Program-made: the position numbers and the translations under genes | In this document: positions 54,539-63,392 of the stretch, piece after piece | How positions within the stretch are numbered: the first letter of the stretch is position 1 | How the letters are laid out: each line of letters opens with the position of its first letter | Notes under the pieces: generated by a model | Seen by the model: the letters and a program-made list of their open reading frames with translations, nothing else | What the model was told of the DNA's origin: nothing | Databases searched by the model: none | Assembly: GCF_001262495.1 (NCBI RefSeq) | Contig: NZ_LGYE01000002.1 | Location: forward strand, 796,368-860,367 | DNA: 64,000 nucleotides | Source: Microbacterium sp. GCS4 | GTDB taxonomy: Bacteria; Actinomycetota; Actinomycetes; Actinomycetales; Microbacteriaceae | Direction: 5' to 3'

Positions 54539-56173
54539 TCACTCGCCGGATTCGCGCTGCTCGCGCACCATCTCGACGACTTCTTCATACTGCGGTGCGT
54601 TCATGAAGTTGTCCACGGACACGTGCACCGAGTTCGGCGACTTCGAGCGCGCCCGATCCGTGAGCTGCTGCTGCGTGATCACGAGATCCGCGGTGCCGTC
54701 GAGGTTCGCGATCGCCTGATTGGTGACCGTGACGCCCTCGATGCCCGCCTTCTTGAACTTGTTGCGCAGCACGCTCGCGCCCATCGCGGACGATCCCATG
54801 CCGGCGTCGCACGCGAACACGACGTTGTGGATCGGGGTCGTGGCGACGGCGGTGGCCGTGGTGCCTCCCGCGGCTGCGCTGGCTGCGGAGGATGCTCGGA
54901 GCGAGTCCATCGCGGCGGACGACTTGCCCTTGTTCGCCTCGGTCTGCGCGATGGCCGCGTCGAACGAGTCGCCCTCGGCTTCGAGGTCACGCTTGCGCGA
55001 CGAGCGAAGGATGACCGCGGTGATGAGGAACGTGACTGTCGCGGCGATGAGCACCGAGAGGTACACGACGAGGACATTGCCGACTCCGCCGCCGAGCGCC
55101 GCGGCGGTCACCGCGATGATGCTTCCCGGAGCGGCCGGGAAGCCGAGGCCGCCGCCGAGCACCATGTTCGTCGTGACGCCGGCCGCACCACCCGCGATGA
55201 GCGCGAGGATCGTGGTCGGCTTGCTGAGCGCATAGGGGAAGTAGATCTCGTGGATGCCGCCGAAGAACTGGATGATCGCGGCGCCGGGTGCGGAGGCCTT
55301 GGCCGCGCCGACTCCGAAGAACGTGAAGGCGAGGAGGAGACCGAGACCCGGGCCGGGGTTCGCCTCGATGAGGAACAGGATCGACTTGCCGGTGTCCGCG
55401 GCCTGCTCGATGCCGAGCGGGGTGAACACGCCGTGGTTGATCGCGTTGTTGAGGAACAGCACCTTCGCCGGCTCGACGATGATCGAGACGAGGGGCAGCA
55501 GGTTGAGCGAGACGAGCCAGTCGACGGCCGCACCGAGCACAGCGCTGACGCCGAGCATGACCGGACCGAAGGCGAAGAATCCGACGATGGCGAGGATCAT
55601 GCCGAGGATGCCGGCGGAGAAGTTGTTCACGAGCATCTCGAAGCCGGGGCGGATCTTGCCGTCCCACAGGCGATCCATCTGCTTCGTGATCCATGCGGCG
55701 ATCGGTCCCATGATCATGGCGCCGAGGAACATCGGGATGTTCGTGCCGACGATGACACCCATCGTGGCGATGGTCGCGACGACGCCACCGCGCTCGCCGT
55801 AGACCATGCGGCCGGCGGTGTTGGCGATCAGGAGCGGCAGCAGGTAGGTGACCATCGGGCCGACGAGACCGACGTACGCGAAGAAGTTCCCGCCGTCGCC
55901 TTCGGCGAGAGCGGTCATGGCACCGTTCCAGTTGATGGCGGCGGCGTCGCCGCCGCCGCCGATGATCTCCGCGACCGGCGACCAGTGCCATGCGGCGCCG
56001 AACGGGCTGTCCGCGCCGAAGAATCCGGCGGGGATGAAGAGCATGGTGATGAAGCCCCACGCGATGAACGCCGCGATGTTGGGCATGATCATGCCGGACA
56101 GGAACGTGCCGAAGCGCTGCACTCCTGTTCGGAGGCCGCCCGATTTCGTGGGGGCCGGTGACGTCGTCGTCAT
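54539..56173 (-). CDS. mtlA: Mannitol PTS permease, EIICB
   Basis: A 544-residue protein. The membrane EIIC domain (about residues 15-350) imports mannitol; IIQFFGGIHEIYFPYAL contains the EIIC substrate motif G-I-x-E-I-Y-F. The C-terminal EIIB domain (from about residue 445) has the phospho-cysteine in VVFACDAGMGSSAMGASVL. The EIIA domain is absent and supplied by mtlF. An Ala/Thr-rich linker joins IIC and IIB. ATG 56173 overlaps the EI stop (ATGA), so it is coupled to ptsI. Confidence 0.96.
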   Translation of the reverse strand: MTTTSPAPTKSGGLRTGVQRFGTFLSGMIMPNIAAFIAWGFITMLFIPAGFFGADSPFGAAWHWSPVAEIIGGGGDAAAINWNGAMTALAEGDGGNFFAYVGLVGPMVTYLLPLLIANTAGRMVYGERGGVVATIATMGVIVGTNIPMFLGAMIMGPIAAWITKQMDRLWDGKIRPGFEMLVNNFSAGILGMILAIVGFFAFGPVMLGVSAVLGAAVDWLVSLNLLPLVSIIVEPAKVLFLNNAINHGVFTPLGIEQAADTGKSILFLIEANPGPGLGLLLAFTFFGVGAAKASAPGAAIIQFFGGIHEIYFPYALSKPTTILALIAGGAAGVTTNMVLGGGLGFPAAPGSIIAVTAAALGGGVGNVLVVYLSVLIAATVTFLITAVILRSSRKRDLEAEGDSFDAAIAQTEANKGKSSAAMDSLRASSAASAAAGGTTATAVATTPIHNVVFACDAGMGSSAMGASVLRNKFKKAGIEGVTVTNQAIANLDGTADLVITQQQLTDRARSKSPNSVHVSVDNFMNAPQYEEVVEMVREQRESGE

Positions 56174-57852
56174 GATGTCGTCTCTTTCTGGTGAGGGAGG
56201 GAGGTCGTGGCGTCGGCCACGGCCTGTCGGGCCCCGGCGGCGTCATCGGCTGCCAGTGCCAGTTCGGCGAGGTTGCGGGCCTCGTCGAGAGTGCGGGTGG
56301 ACAGGGTCTGGCGCACGTCCGCCAGGGCGGACGGTGCCATGGAGAGGCTCGTCGCGCCGAGGCCGACGAGCACGACGGCGAGCAGCGGATCCGCAGCCGC
56401 CTCGCCGCAGATGCCGACGGGCTTGCCGAGGCGTGCGCCCGCGGCGCCCACCTCCCGGACCAGGCGCAGCACCGCGGGGTGCCACGGGTCCTGGAATCCG
56501 GCGACCGATCCGAGGAGGCGGTCGGCGGCCATCGTGTACTGCGTGAGGTCGTTCGTGCCGATCGAGGCGAAGTCCGCGTGGGCCAGTACGCGATCGGCGA
56601 GCAGGGCGCTGGAGGGGACCTCGACCATGACGCCCGCGGTCTTCAGGCCGTACTCGCGCGCGAGAGAGGTGAAGTACGCGGTCTCCTCGACGGTCGCGAC
56701 CATGGGGGCCATGACCCACAGTTCGGCCTCGGTCTCGGCATCCGCCTCGGCGAGGGCCGTGAGCTGCTCGCGCAGGATGTCCTCGCTGGCGCGGAGGGCG
56801 CGGAGGCCGCGCAGACCCAGGGCGGGGTTCTCCTCGTGCGCGTCGTTGAGGAAGGCGAGCGGCTTGTCGGCACCGGCGTCGAGCATGCGCACGACCACCT
56901 TCTTGCCCGGGAACGCCGCCAGCAGCTCCCGGTACGCCTCGCGCTGCTGCGCCACGGTGGGCGCCTGCGACGACGACAGGAACAGGAACTCGGTGCGGAA
57001 GAGCCCGACGCCCTCGGCCCCACGTGCGACGGCATCGGATGCGTCTGCGGGCTTTCCCAGATTCGCCAGCAGCGGGATCAGCGTGCCGTCGGCGAGGGCG
57101 CCGGGAGTCAGGGGTGCGGCGTCCGCCGAGAGGCGGGCCGCGGCGCGCTCCTCGGCGCGCTCCTTCTCGTCGTCGGTCGGGTCCGTCGTGACGATCCCTG
57201 CGGCCGCGTCGACGATGACGTTCTGACCGCTCGTGAGCTCGGAAGCCGCAGCGGCGCCGACGATCGCGACGATGCCCTTCTCGCGGGCGAGGATCGCCGT
57301 GTGCGAGGTGGGGCCGCCGTCGAAGGTGATGAGCGCGAGCACCTGGTCGAGGTTCAGCAGGGCTGTGTCGGCCGGCGCGAGGTCGCGGGCGACGAGCACG
57401 AACGGGTGACCGGGGTCGGGGACGCCGGGCGCCTCCACGCCGCGCAGGCGGGCGAGCACCCGCTGGGCGATGTCGTCGAGGTCGGCAGCGCGCTCGCCGA
57501 GATAGCCGCCGACGGCCTCGAGCGTGGCCTTGAATCCGGCGAAGGCGTCGTGCACAGCCCACTCGGCCGTCGCGCCGTCGTCGATGCGGGAGTCGACCTC
57601 GTCCTGCAGAGTCGGGTCCTCCGCGATCATGGCCTGCGCCTCGAGGACCTCCTGGGCGGACCCGCCGGCCGTCTCGCCGCGAGCCGTGAGCTCCTGAGCG
57701 ACGGCAGCGATCGCTTCGCGGACGCGCGAGCGCTCGGCATCCGCGCCCTCGGTGCTCGGGGCGTTCTCGGGCGCGGGCAGCGCCTCCGTCATCCGGACGA
57801 CCGGTCCCTGGGCGACGCCCAGACCGATCCCCACTCCGCGCAGTTCGCTCAT
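56170..57852 (-). CDS. ptsI: PTS enzyme I (phosphoenolpyruvate--protein phosphotransferase)
   Basis: A 560-residue enzyme that takes phosphate from PEP and gives it to HPr. The phospho-His is in ITFDGGPTSHTAILAREKGI. The PEP-binding barrel has GAEGVGLFRTEFLFL and ADFASIGTNDLTQYTMAADR. The catalytic Cys is in KPVGICGEAAADP. GTG/ATG context shows ATGA overlaps with both ptsH upstream and mtlA downstream. Its position inside a mannitol operon, instead of a separate pts locus, is notable. Confidence 0.96.
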   Translation of the reverse strand: MSELRGVGIGLGVAQGPVVRMTEALPAPENAPSTEGADAERSRVREAIAAVAQELTARGETAGGSAQEVLEAQAMIAEDPTLQDEVDSRIDDGATAEWAVHDAFAGFKATLEAVGGYLGERAADLDDIAQRVLARLRGVEAPGVPDPGHPFVLVARDLAPADTALLNLDQVLALITFDGGPTSHTAILAREKGIVAIVGAAAASELTSGQNVIVDAAAGIVTTDPTDDEKERAEERAAARLSADAAPLTPGALADGTLIPLLANLGKPADASDAVARGAEGVGLFRTEFLFLSSSQAPTVAQQREAYRELLAAFPGKKVVVRMLDAGADKPLAFLNDAHEENPALGLRGLRALRASEDILREQLTALAEADAETEAELWVMAPMVATVEETAYFTSLAREYGLKTAGVMVEVPSSALLADRVLAHADFASIGTNDLTQYTMAADRLLGSVAGFQDPWHPAVLRLVREVGAAGARLGKPVGICGEAAADPLLAVVLVGLGATSLSMAPSALADVRQTLSTRTLDEARNLAELALAADDAAGARQAVADATTSLPHQKETTS

Positions 57853-58127
57853 GCGGTGTCCTGGTCGTGATCGGTCGTCAGCAGTTCGGTGAGCGTGTCG
57901 AGCACGGTCTCCGCGTTGTCGCCGTCGGCCGTGAGCGTGACGTAGTCGCCGTGCTCGATCGCCAAGGCGATCACGCCGAGGATGCTGGCGGCGTTGACCG
58001 CCTTGCCGGAGTCCTTGGCGATCGTGACGGGGATGCCCGAATCCTTCGCCGCCTGTGCGAAGAGCTTGGCCGGTCGTGCGTGGAGTCCGTGGGAGGAGCC
58101 GATCCGGACGGTACGGGAAGCGGTCAT
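57849..58127 (-). CDS. ptsH: PTS phosphocarrier protein HPr
   Basis: A 92-residue HPr. The phospho-His lies in IGSSHGLHARPAKLFAQ. The region NAASILGVIALAIEHGD contains the Ser equivalent to Ser46, the regulatory site phosphorylated by HPr kinase in firmicutes; no such kinase is seen here. Starts and stops overlap the IIB gene and ptsI. A second, divergent HPr gene lies at 60563. Confidence 0.95.
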   Translation of the reverse strand: MTASRTVRIGSSHGLHARPAKLFAQAAKDSGIPVTIAKDSGKAVNAASILGVIALAIEHGDYVTLTADGDNAETVLDTLTELLTTDHDQDTA

Positions 58128-58438
58128 GGTGTTCCTTTCGGGGTGTTCCTGACGTCGATGATCGAGCGCGCGAACGCGAGCGTGCGGGTGCCGTCCCTGT
58201 CGGCGAAGACGTCGTCGGGGAGCAGCGCGACCGGGGCGATGACCGCCTCGCGGAGCGCCTCCAGACGCGGCGCCATGTGCGGGCCGAGGAGGACGAGGTC
58301 GTGATCGCTGCCGACGAGGGTGCTCTCGGTGCCCGCAGCCGCGTCCCAGTCAAGACCGGCGTCGGCAGCCGCACGGCGGAGTCGCTGTGCGACGAACGTG
58401 CTCGACGCGCCCGCGCCGCACACCACCAGGATCCTCAT
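58124..58438 (-). CDS. Orphan PTS EIIB (lactose/cellobiose type)
   Basis: A 104-residue protein with the P-loop-like phospho-cysteine site ILVVCGAGASSTFVAQRLR of lactose/chitobiose-type EIIB. No matching EIIC or EIIA of that class is encoded nearby, and MtlA already carries its own EIIB domain. It is the first gene of the mannitol operon and overlaps ptsH. It may serve a distant permease or act as a regulatory phosphate carrier, for example toward MtlR. ATG 58438 is chosen because the domain begins there. Confidence 0.85.
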   Translation of the reverse strand: MRILVVCGAGASSTFVAQRLRRAAADAGLDWDAAAGTESTLVGSDHDLVLLGPHMAPRLEALREAVIAPVALLPDDVFADRDGTRTLAFARSIIDVRNTPKGTP

Positions 58439-58509
58439 CGATCGATGCCACCTTTCCTGAGAACATTCTGGGAACAGGAGGATGCCGGGTGCCAACAGGT
58501 TCCTTTCCG

Positions 58510-58540
58510 CCCCCGCGGAACCCCCGTTCCGGCGCGGGGG
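58510..58540 (+). promoter_or_regulatory. Inverted repeat in the EIIB/mtlR divergent promoter region
   Basis: CCCCCGC-GGAAC (58510-58521) pairs with GTTCC (58526-58530) and, after a GGC bulge, GCGGGGG (58534-58540). Further GGAAC/GTTCC elements occur upstream (around 58470-58475 and 58499-58503). These are candidate MtlR operator half-sites, or a leader hairpin of mtlR mRNA. Confidence 0.5.
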
Positions 58541-58608
58541 TTCGACGCACCTGGCAGGATGGAAGACACGTCACGACAGTGCGGTCAGCACGGGAGAACG
58601 GGAGGACG

Positions 58609-60531
58609 ATGTCTCGGCAGCGCCAGGACCAGCTCCTCTCGACCCTGCTGCGTCGGGGCAGCTGGGCGACGGCCGCGAGTCTCGCCGATCAGCTCGGAGT
58701 GACTCCGCGCAGCATCCGCTCCTATGTCGCGGCCCTCAACTCACGGACGTCCGGCGCCGACGCGATCGAGTCCGGACCGGCCGGATACCGGGCCGGGGCG
58801 AGCGCGCGTGAGGCGCTGCGCACGCGCCAGGGCGGCGAATCCGCCCCACGTGACCGCCTGCACGCGCTCGTCCGCGCGCTCCTCGACGACCCGGATGGGA
58901 TCGACGTGTTCGCGATGGCCGAGCGGCTGCACGTGAGCGAGGCGACGCTCGAAGCCGACCTCGCCCGTGTGCGCACGCTCCTCGACGACAGCGCGCTCGT
59001 GCTCGAGCGCGACCGGGAGACGGTGCGTCTGCGCGGCGACGAGACCGCACAGCGCCGCCTGCTCTCGCGCCTGGCGCATGACGAGATGGACGCGGCGTCC
59101 TTCCACCCTGAGACGTTCCGTCGAGCGCTGGACGGCAGCGCCGTCCCCGCGCACGCCGTCGGCCCGTTCAAGTCGGAGCTCGTCCGCGAACTCGGCGCAC
59201 TCGGCTACTACGTGAACGAGCTCGCGATCTCCGACGTGCTGCTGCACATCGCGATCGCAGCGGATCGGGTCGCAGCCGGCCACGCCCTCGAGGCGACCGC
59301 TACCGGAGCTCGCCCGGAGATCCCCGCGGTCGGCACCGTCATCGCCCGCCTCGCGCAGGAGCACTTCCAGGTGTCGCTCGGCCCGGGCGACAGCGGGCAC
59401 CTCGCCTCCCTGGTCCTCACCCGCGTCGTCGCGCCGGGTCAGGATGCCACCCGCGACGTCGCCCGCAGCGGCATCGAGCCCGGGGTCGAGGCCGCGGTCC
59501 GCGAGGAGATCGCGCGCGCGGCCGAGGACTTCCAGGTCGACCTCCTCGACGAGACCTTCGTGCTCCGGCTCGCGCTGCACGTGCAGAACCTCCTGCGCCG
59601 CGCCGAGGAGAGCGCCCTCACCCGCAACCCGCTCACGCGCTCGCTCAAGACCTCGTACCCGATGATCTTCGAAGTGGCGGTGTCGATCGCGAGCGGGCTC
59701 CATGACCGGCTCGGCACGCCCATCCACGACGACGAGATCGCCTACATCGCCATGCACGTCGGCGGGCGGCTGGAACGCAGCCGCAAGGCCGAGACGATCC
59801 TCACCGCCACGATCGTTTGCCCCGGGTACTACGAGCTCCACGAGCTGCTCCGATCGAGCGTCGACCGATCGCTCGGCTCGGCGATCGAGGTCACGAGCGT
59901 CGTGACGAACGTCGATCCCGACTGGTCGTCGTTCGACACCGATCTGGTGCTCAGCACGATCGAGCCCGGTGCCGCTGGTGACCGCTATGTCCGCATTCAG
60001 CCCTTCCTCACGGATGCCGACGTCGACCGCATCCAGCAGGCGGCGGGGCGCGTGCGCCGCGCTCGCCGCCTTGCGCGCCTCCGCGCCGAGCTCGCCCGGT
60101 ACTTCGTCGCCGACGCCTTCGTCCATCCGCTCCCCGACGAGGGGGAGGAGACCATCATCCGCCGTCTGGGAGGCTTGCTGGTCGACGCGGGTCTGATCGG
60201 CGAGGACTACGTCGACAACACGATCGCCCGCGAACGCATGTCCTCGACCGCGTTCACCGACGCCCTGGCCGTGCCGCACGCCCTGCAGATGACCGCGGCG
60301 CGGACAGCGATCGCGATCGGGGTGGCCGAGGGCTCGGCGGCATGGGGCGACGGGCGCGTGCAGGTCGTCGCGCTCGCCGCCTTCAGCGAGAGCGACCGTA
60401 CCGCGTTCCAGACCGTCTTCGAGCAGCTCGTCGAGGTGTTCAGCGAGAGGGACAGCGTGCAGCGCATCGTGCGCCGCGGCACCACCTTCGAGGCCTTCCT
60501 CGACGAGCTCGTCGCCGTGATCGACGGCTGA
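58609..60531 (+). CDS. mtlR: PRD-containing PTS-controlled transcription activator (MtlR type)
   Basis: A 640-residue regulator. An N-terminal helix-turn-helix (GSWATAASLADQLGVTPRSIRSYVAAL) is followed by a second, Mga/DeoR-like one (IDVFAMAERLHVSEATLEADLARV). Two PRD domains follow (about residues 180-395) with the histidines phosphorylated by HPr (LGYYVNELAISDVLLHIAIA; DDEIAYIAMHVGGRLERSR). Then an EIIB-like domain with Cys in ATIVCPGYYELHELL, and a C-terminal EIIA domain with His in LAVPHALQMT. This is the layout of MtlR activators, which are switched on when HPr phosphorylates the PRD and the EIIB/EIIA sites are unphosphorylated. It diverges from the operon it probably controls. GGGAGGAC precedes the ATG. 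Confidence 0.92.
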   Translation: MSRQRQDQLLSTLLRRGSWATAASLADQLGVTPRSIRSYVAALNSRTSGADAIESGPAGYRAGASAREALRTRQGGESAPRDRLHALVRALLDDPDGIDVFAMAERLHVSEATLEADLARVRTLLDDSALVLERDRETVRLRGDETAQRRLLSRLAHDEMDAASFHPETFRRALDGSAVPAHAVGPFKSELVRELGALGYYVNELAISDVLLHIAIAADRVAAGHALEATATGARPEIPAVGTVIARLAQEHFQVSLGPGDSGHLASLVLTRVVAPGQDATRDVARSGIEPGVEAAVREEIARAAEDFQVDLLDETFVLRLALHVQNLLRRAEESALTRNPLTRSLKTSYPMIFEVAVSIASGLHDRLGTPIHDDEIAYIAMHVGGRLERSRKAETILTATIVCPGYYELHELLRSSVDRSLGSAIEVTSVVTNVDPDWSSFDTDLVLSTIEPGAAGDRYVRIQPFLTDADVDRIQQAAGRVRRARRLARLRAELARYFVADAFVHPLPDEGEETIIRRLGGLLVDAGLIGEDYVDNTIARERMSSTAFTDALAVPHALQMTAARTAIAIGVAEGSAAWGDGRVQVVALAAFSESDRTAFQTVFEQLVEVFSERDSVQRIVRRGTTFEAFLDELVAVIDG

Positions 60532-60562
60532 GCCCGACCCGCTTGCGCCCCGAACGGGTGTG

Positions 60563-60826
60563 TCAGCCGCGCGGATCGAGCACGCCCGCGAGCGTGTCGA
60601 GCACCGCATCGGCCCCGGGCGACTCGGGTGTCTCGAGCACTACCGCATCTCCCTCGGCGAGGGCGAGGTCCATGATCGCCAGCACGCTGCTGAGATCGAC
60701 CACCGCCCCCGTCGAGGTCTGCAGGGTCACGCCGTGAGAATGCGCCTGGACGAGGCGCACGAGCTCCGCGACGGGACGCGCGTGCACCCCGTTGTGCGCG
60801 GTGATCACGACGTGTCTGCGTGGCAT
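60563..60826 (-). CDS. Second HPr-family phosphocarrier protein
   Basis: An 87-residue HPr. The phospho-His is in TAHNGVHARPVAELVRLVQ, and LSSVLAIMDLALAEGDAV contains a Ser at the regulatory position. It differs greatly from the HPr in the mannitol operon. It follows the phosphohexomutase gene by 8 bp and is the last gene of an operon with purine-nucleoside phosphorylase. It may serve dihydroxyacetone kinase (DhaM-like relay) or another PTS; no such gene is in view. Confidence 0.88.
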   Translation of the reverse strand: MPRRHVVITAHNGVHARPVAELVRLVQAHSHGVTLQTSTGAVVDLSSVLAIMDLALAEGDAVVLETPESPGADAVLDTLAGVLDPRG

Positions 60827-60834
60827 GGCGCGGC

Positions 60835-62505
60835 CTAGGAGCGTTCGTCCAGGAGGGCGCGGACCGCGGCCTCGAGCTCTCCGATCGCCTGCGCCGCGTG
60901 CTCCGCGGATTCGCCGGCGGCGTCGATGTAGACCTTGAGCTTGGGCTCGGTCCCGCTCGGGCGCACGATGATGCGCGAACCGTCGACGAGGCGGTAGCGC
61001 AGCACGTCGCCGGACGGCTGACCCGGCTCGGCCTGCAGCAGGTCCTCGGCCGTCGAGATCGCGCGCTCTCCGAACCGCGTGGGCGGGAGCGTGCGGAGCG
61101 AGAGCATCACCGTTCCGATGACCGACAGGTCGTCGACGCGTACCGACACCTGTCCGCTCGCGTAGTGACCGTACGTGTCGCCCAGTTCTACGAGGAGGTC
61201 GGCGATCGAGGCCCCGCGACCGTAGGCCTCCGCGGCGAGGCCGAGGATCGCCACGACGGCGGAGATGCCGTCCTTGTCGCGCACCGTCTCGGGGTTCACG
61301 AGATAGCCGAGAGCCTCCTCGAAGCCGAACACGATGCCGGGTGCGCGTGAGATCCACTTGAAGCCCGTGAGCGTCTCGTGGAAATCGAGTCCGTGGTGCG
61401 CGGCGATCGCCCCTAGGCCGGGCGACGACACCAGCGAGCAGGCGAGTGACGCGCCGGGCGTTCCTGCGGCCGCACGCGCCGCGCGGGCGCCGAGCAGCAG
61501 GCCCACCTCGTTGCCCGTGAGACGGCGCCAGCCGCCCTCGGCGGACGTGTCGGGGATCGCGACGGCGAGGCGGTCGGCGTCCGGATCGTTCGCGAGGATG
61601 AAGTCCGCCTGCACGCGCTTCGCCCGGGCGAACGACAGGTCCATCGCGCCCGGCTCCTCCGGATTCGGGAACGACACCGTGCGGAAGGTCGCGTCCGGCT
61701 GCAGCTGCTCACCCACCACCATGGGCTGCGGATATCCCGCCGCCTTCACGATCGACGAGACGGTCTCCCAGCCCACGCCGTGCATCGCCGTGTACACCCA
61801 GCGCAGACCCGAGGCCGCCTCGGGGGCGGGCGCGACGGCGGCCGTGGCCGTCACGTAGGCGTCGACGACGTCCTCGGCCGCCGTCTCGTACGAGGTCGAC
61901 CGGGGGAGGGCCGACACGTCGCCGGCATCCGCGACCCGCTGGATGTGTGCCGCGATCTCGGCATCCGCGGGCGACACGATCTGCGAGCCCTGGTCCGCAC
62001 CGCCGAGATACACCTTGTAGCCGTTGTCGTTCGGCGGGTTGTGCGAGGCCGTGACCATCACGCCCGCATCCGCACCGAGATGGCGCACGGCGAAGGCGAG
62101 CACCGGGGTCGGCAGCAGGCGGGGAAGCAGGATGGCACGCAGACCGGCACCCGCGAACAGCTCGGCCGAGTCCGTGGCGAACACTCGCGAGTTGCGGCGT
62201 CCGTCGTAGCCGATCACGACCGTGGGGGTCGAGTCCGGTGCCTTCTCGCGCAGGTACGCCGCGAACCCGGCGGCGGCCTGCGCCACCAGCACGCGGTTCA
62301 TGCGGTTGCTGCCGGCGCCGAGCGCGCCGCGCAGACCGGCCGTGCCGAAGGCGAGGCGCGTGGCGAAGCGGTCGTCGAGGTCGGCGAGCGCGGCCGCGTC
62401 ACCGCCGCCCGCGCGCGTGATGACGCCGGCGAGCTCGTCGCGGGTCTCCTGGTCGGGGTCCTGGCGCAGCCATGCGCGCGCCTGTGCCAGGCGCTCCTCG
62501 CTCAC
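60835..62505 (-). CDS. Phosphohexomutase (phosphoglucomutase/phosphomannomutase; possibly phosphopentomutase)
   Basis: A 556-residue alpha-D-phosphohexomutase. The phospho-Ser is in VMVTASHNPPNDNGYKVYLGG. The metal loop is DPDADRLAVAIP, the sugar-binding loop GFEEALGYLVNP, and the phosphate-binding loop IIVRPSGTEPKLKVY. Length and motifs fit the PGM2-like group, which includes phosphopentomutases. Its coupling to purine-nucleoside phosphorylase (GTGA overlap at 62502-62505) suggests it may turn ribose-1-phosphate into ribose-5-phosphate. That specificity is an inference from context. Confidence 0.9.
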   Translation of the reverse strand: MSEERLAQARAWLRQDPDQETRDELAGVITRAGGGDAAALADLDDRFATRLAFGTAGLRGALGAGSNRMNRVLVAQAAAGFAAYLREKAPDSTPTVVIGYDGRRNSRVFATDSAELFAGAGLRAILLPRLLPTPVLAFAVRHLGADAGVMVTASHNPPNDNGYKVYLGGADQGSQIVSPADAEIAAHIQRVADAGDVSALPRSTSYETAAEDVVDAYVTATAAVAPAPEAASGLRWVYTAMHGVGWETVSSIVKAAGYPQPMVVGEQLQPDATFRTVSFPNPEEPGAMDLSFARAKRVQADFILANDPDADRLAVAIPDTSAEGGWRRLTGNEVGLLLGARAARAAAGTPGASLACSLVSSPGLGAIAAHHGLDFHETLTGFKWISRAPGIVFGFEEALGYLVNPETVRDKDGISAVVAILGLAAEAYGRGASIADLLVELGDTYGHYASGQVSVRVDDLSVIGTVMLSLRTLPPTRFGERAISTAEDLLQAEPGQPSGDVLRYRLVDGSRIIVRPSGTEPKLKVYIDAAGESAEHAAQAIGELEAAVRALLDERS

Positions 62506-63335
62506 AGCGCCTCGACCACTCGGGCCAGCAGCGCCGAGATCACCGGCTCGGCCTCGCGGCCCGCCTCGATCACCTCGGCGTGGCTGAGCGGCGTCTTCTG
62601 GATGCCGGCGGCGAGGTTCGTGATGAGCGAGAACCCGAGGATCTCCATGCCCGCCTCGCGCGCCGCGATGGCCTCGAGCGCGGTGGACATGCCGACGATG
62701 TCGCCGCCGATGCGCTTGGCCATCTGCACCTCGGCCGGCGTCTCGTAGTGCGGGCCGCGGAACTGCGTGTACACGCCCTCGTCGAGGGAGGGGTCGACCG
62801 TACGGGCGATGTCGCGCAGGCGCGTCGCGTACAGGTCGGTGAGGTCGATGAACGTCGCCCCCTCGAGCGGCGAGTCGGCCGTGAGGTTGATGTGATCGCT
62901 GATGAGCACCGGCTGGCCCGGCTTCCACGTCTCGCGCACGCCGCCCGCGCCGTTCGTGAGGACCATGATCTCGGCTCCCGTGGCCGCGGCGGTGCGGACC
63001 GAGTGCACGACGCGGCGCACCCCGTGGTTCTCGTAGTAGTGCGTGCGGGCGCCGATCACGAGGACGTTCTTGCCGCCCGGGGTGCGGATGCTGCGCAGGG
63101 TGCCGACGTGGCCCTCGAGCGCGGGCTTCGAGAAGCCGGTCACCTCGGTCGCGGGGATGGTCGCGACGGTCTCGCCGATGAGGTCGGCGGCCTTGCCCCA
63201 GCCGCTGCCGAGCGTGAGGGCGATGTCGTGCTTCTCGACGCCGGTGAGGCGGGCGATGTCCGCGGCGGCTGCGGCGGCGACCTCGAACGGGTTCGCAGTC
63301 GGGTCGTCGAGAGGGTTGCTGTGGTTTTCAGGCAT
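62502..63335 (-). CDS. Purine-nucleoside phosphorylase
   Basis: A 277-residue trimeric (class I) PNP that cleaves inosine and guanosine with phosphate. The phosphate-binding Ser is in LTLGSGWGKAADLIGE, the family signature lies in LVIGARTHYYENHGVRRVVHSVRTAAATG, and the base-binding residues in YTQFRGPHYETPAEVQMAKRIGGDIVGMST and SLITNLAAG. ATG 63335 lies six bases after TAGAGT, so the mRNA is probably leaderless. It opens an operon with the phosphohexomutase and the second HPr, and it diverges from the LpdA-type gene. Confidence 0.95.
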   Translation of the reverse strand: MPENHSNPLDDPTANPFEVAAAAAADIARLTGVEKHDIALTLGSGWGKAADLIGETVATIPATEVTGFSKPALEGHVGTLRSIRTPGGKNVLVIGARTHYYENHGVRRVVHSVRTAAATGAEIMVLTNGAGGVRETWKPGQPVLISDHINLTADSPLEGATFIDLTDLYATRLRDIARTVDPSLDEGVYTQFRGPHYETPAEVQMAKRIGGDIVGMSTALEAIAAREAGMEILGFSLITNLAAGIQKTPLSHAEVIEAGREAEPVISALLARVVEAL

Positions 63336-63341
63336 GGATCC

Positions 63342-63347
63342 ACTCTA
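63342..63347 (-). promoter_or_regulatory. -10 hexamer for leaderless purine-nucleoside phosphorylase
   Basis: TAGAGT on the minus strand, then GGATCC, then ATG 63335. Confidence 0.55.
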
Positions 63348-63392
63348 GGAAGGTGGACGGCCGGGTGCCAGGATTGCGGAAGAATGGAGACC

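Noticed and set aside
54469..54588. Longer start for mtlF
   Set aside because: The extra residues cross the mtlA/mtlF hairpin and do not resemble EIIA; ATG 54468 has a good ribosome binding site.
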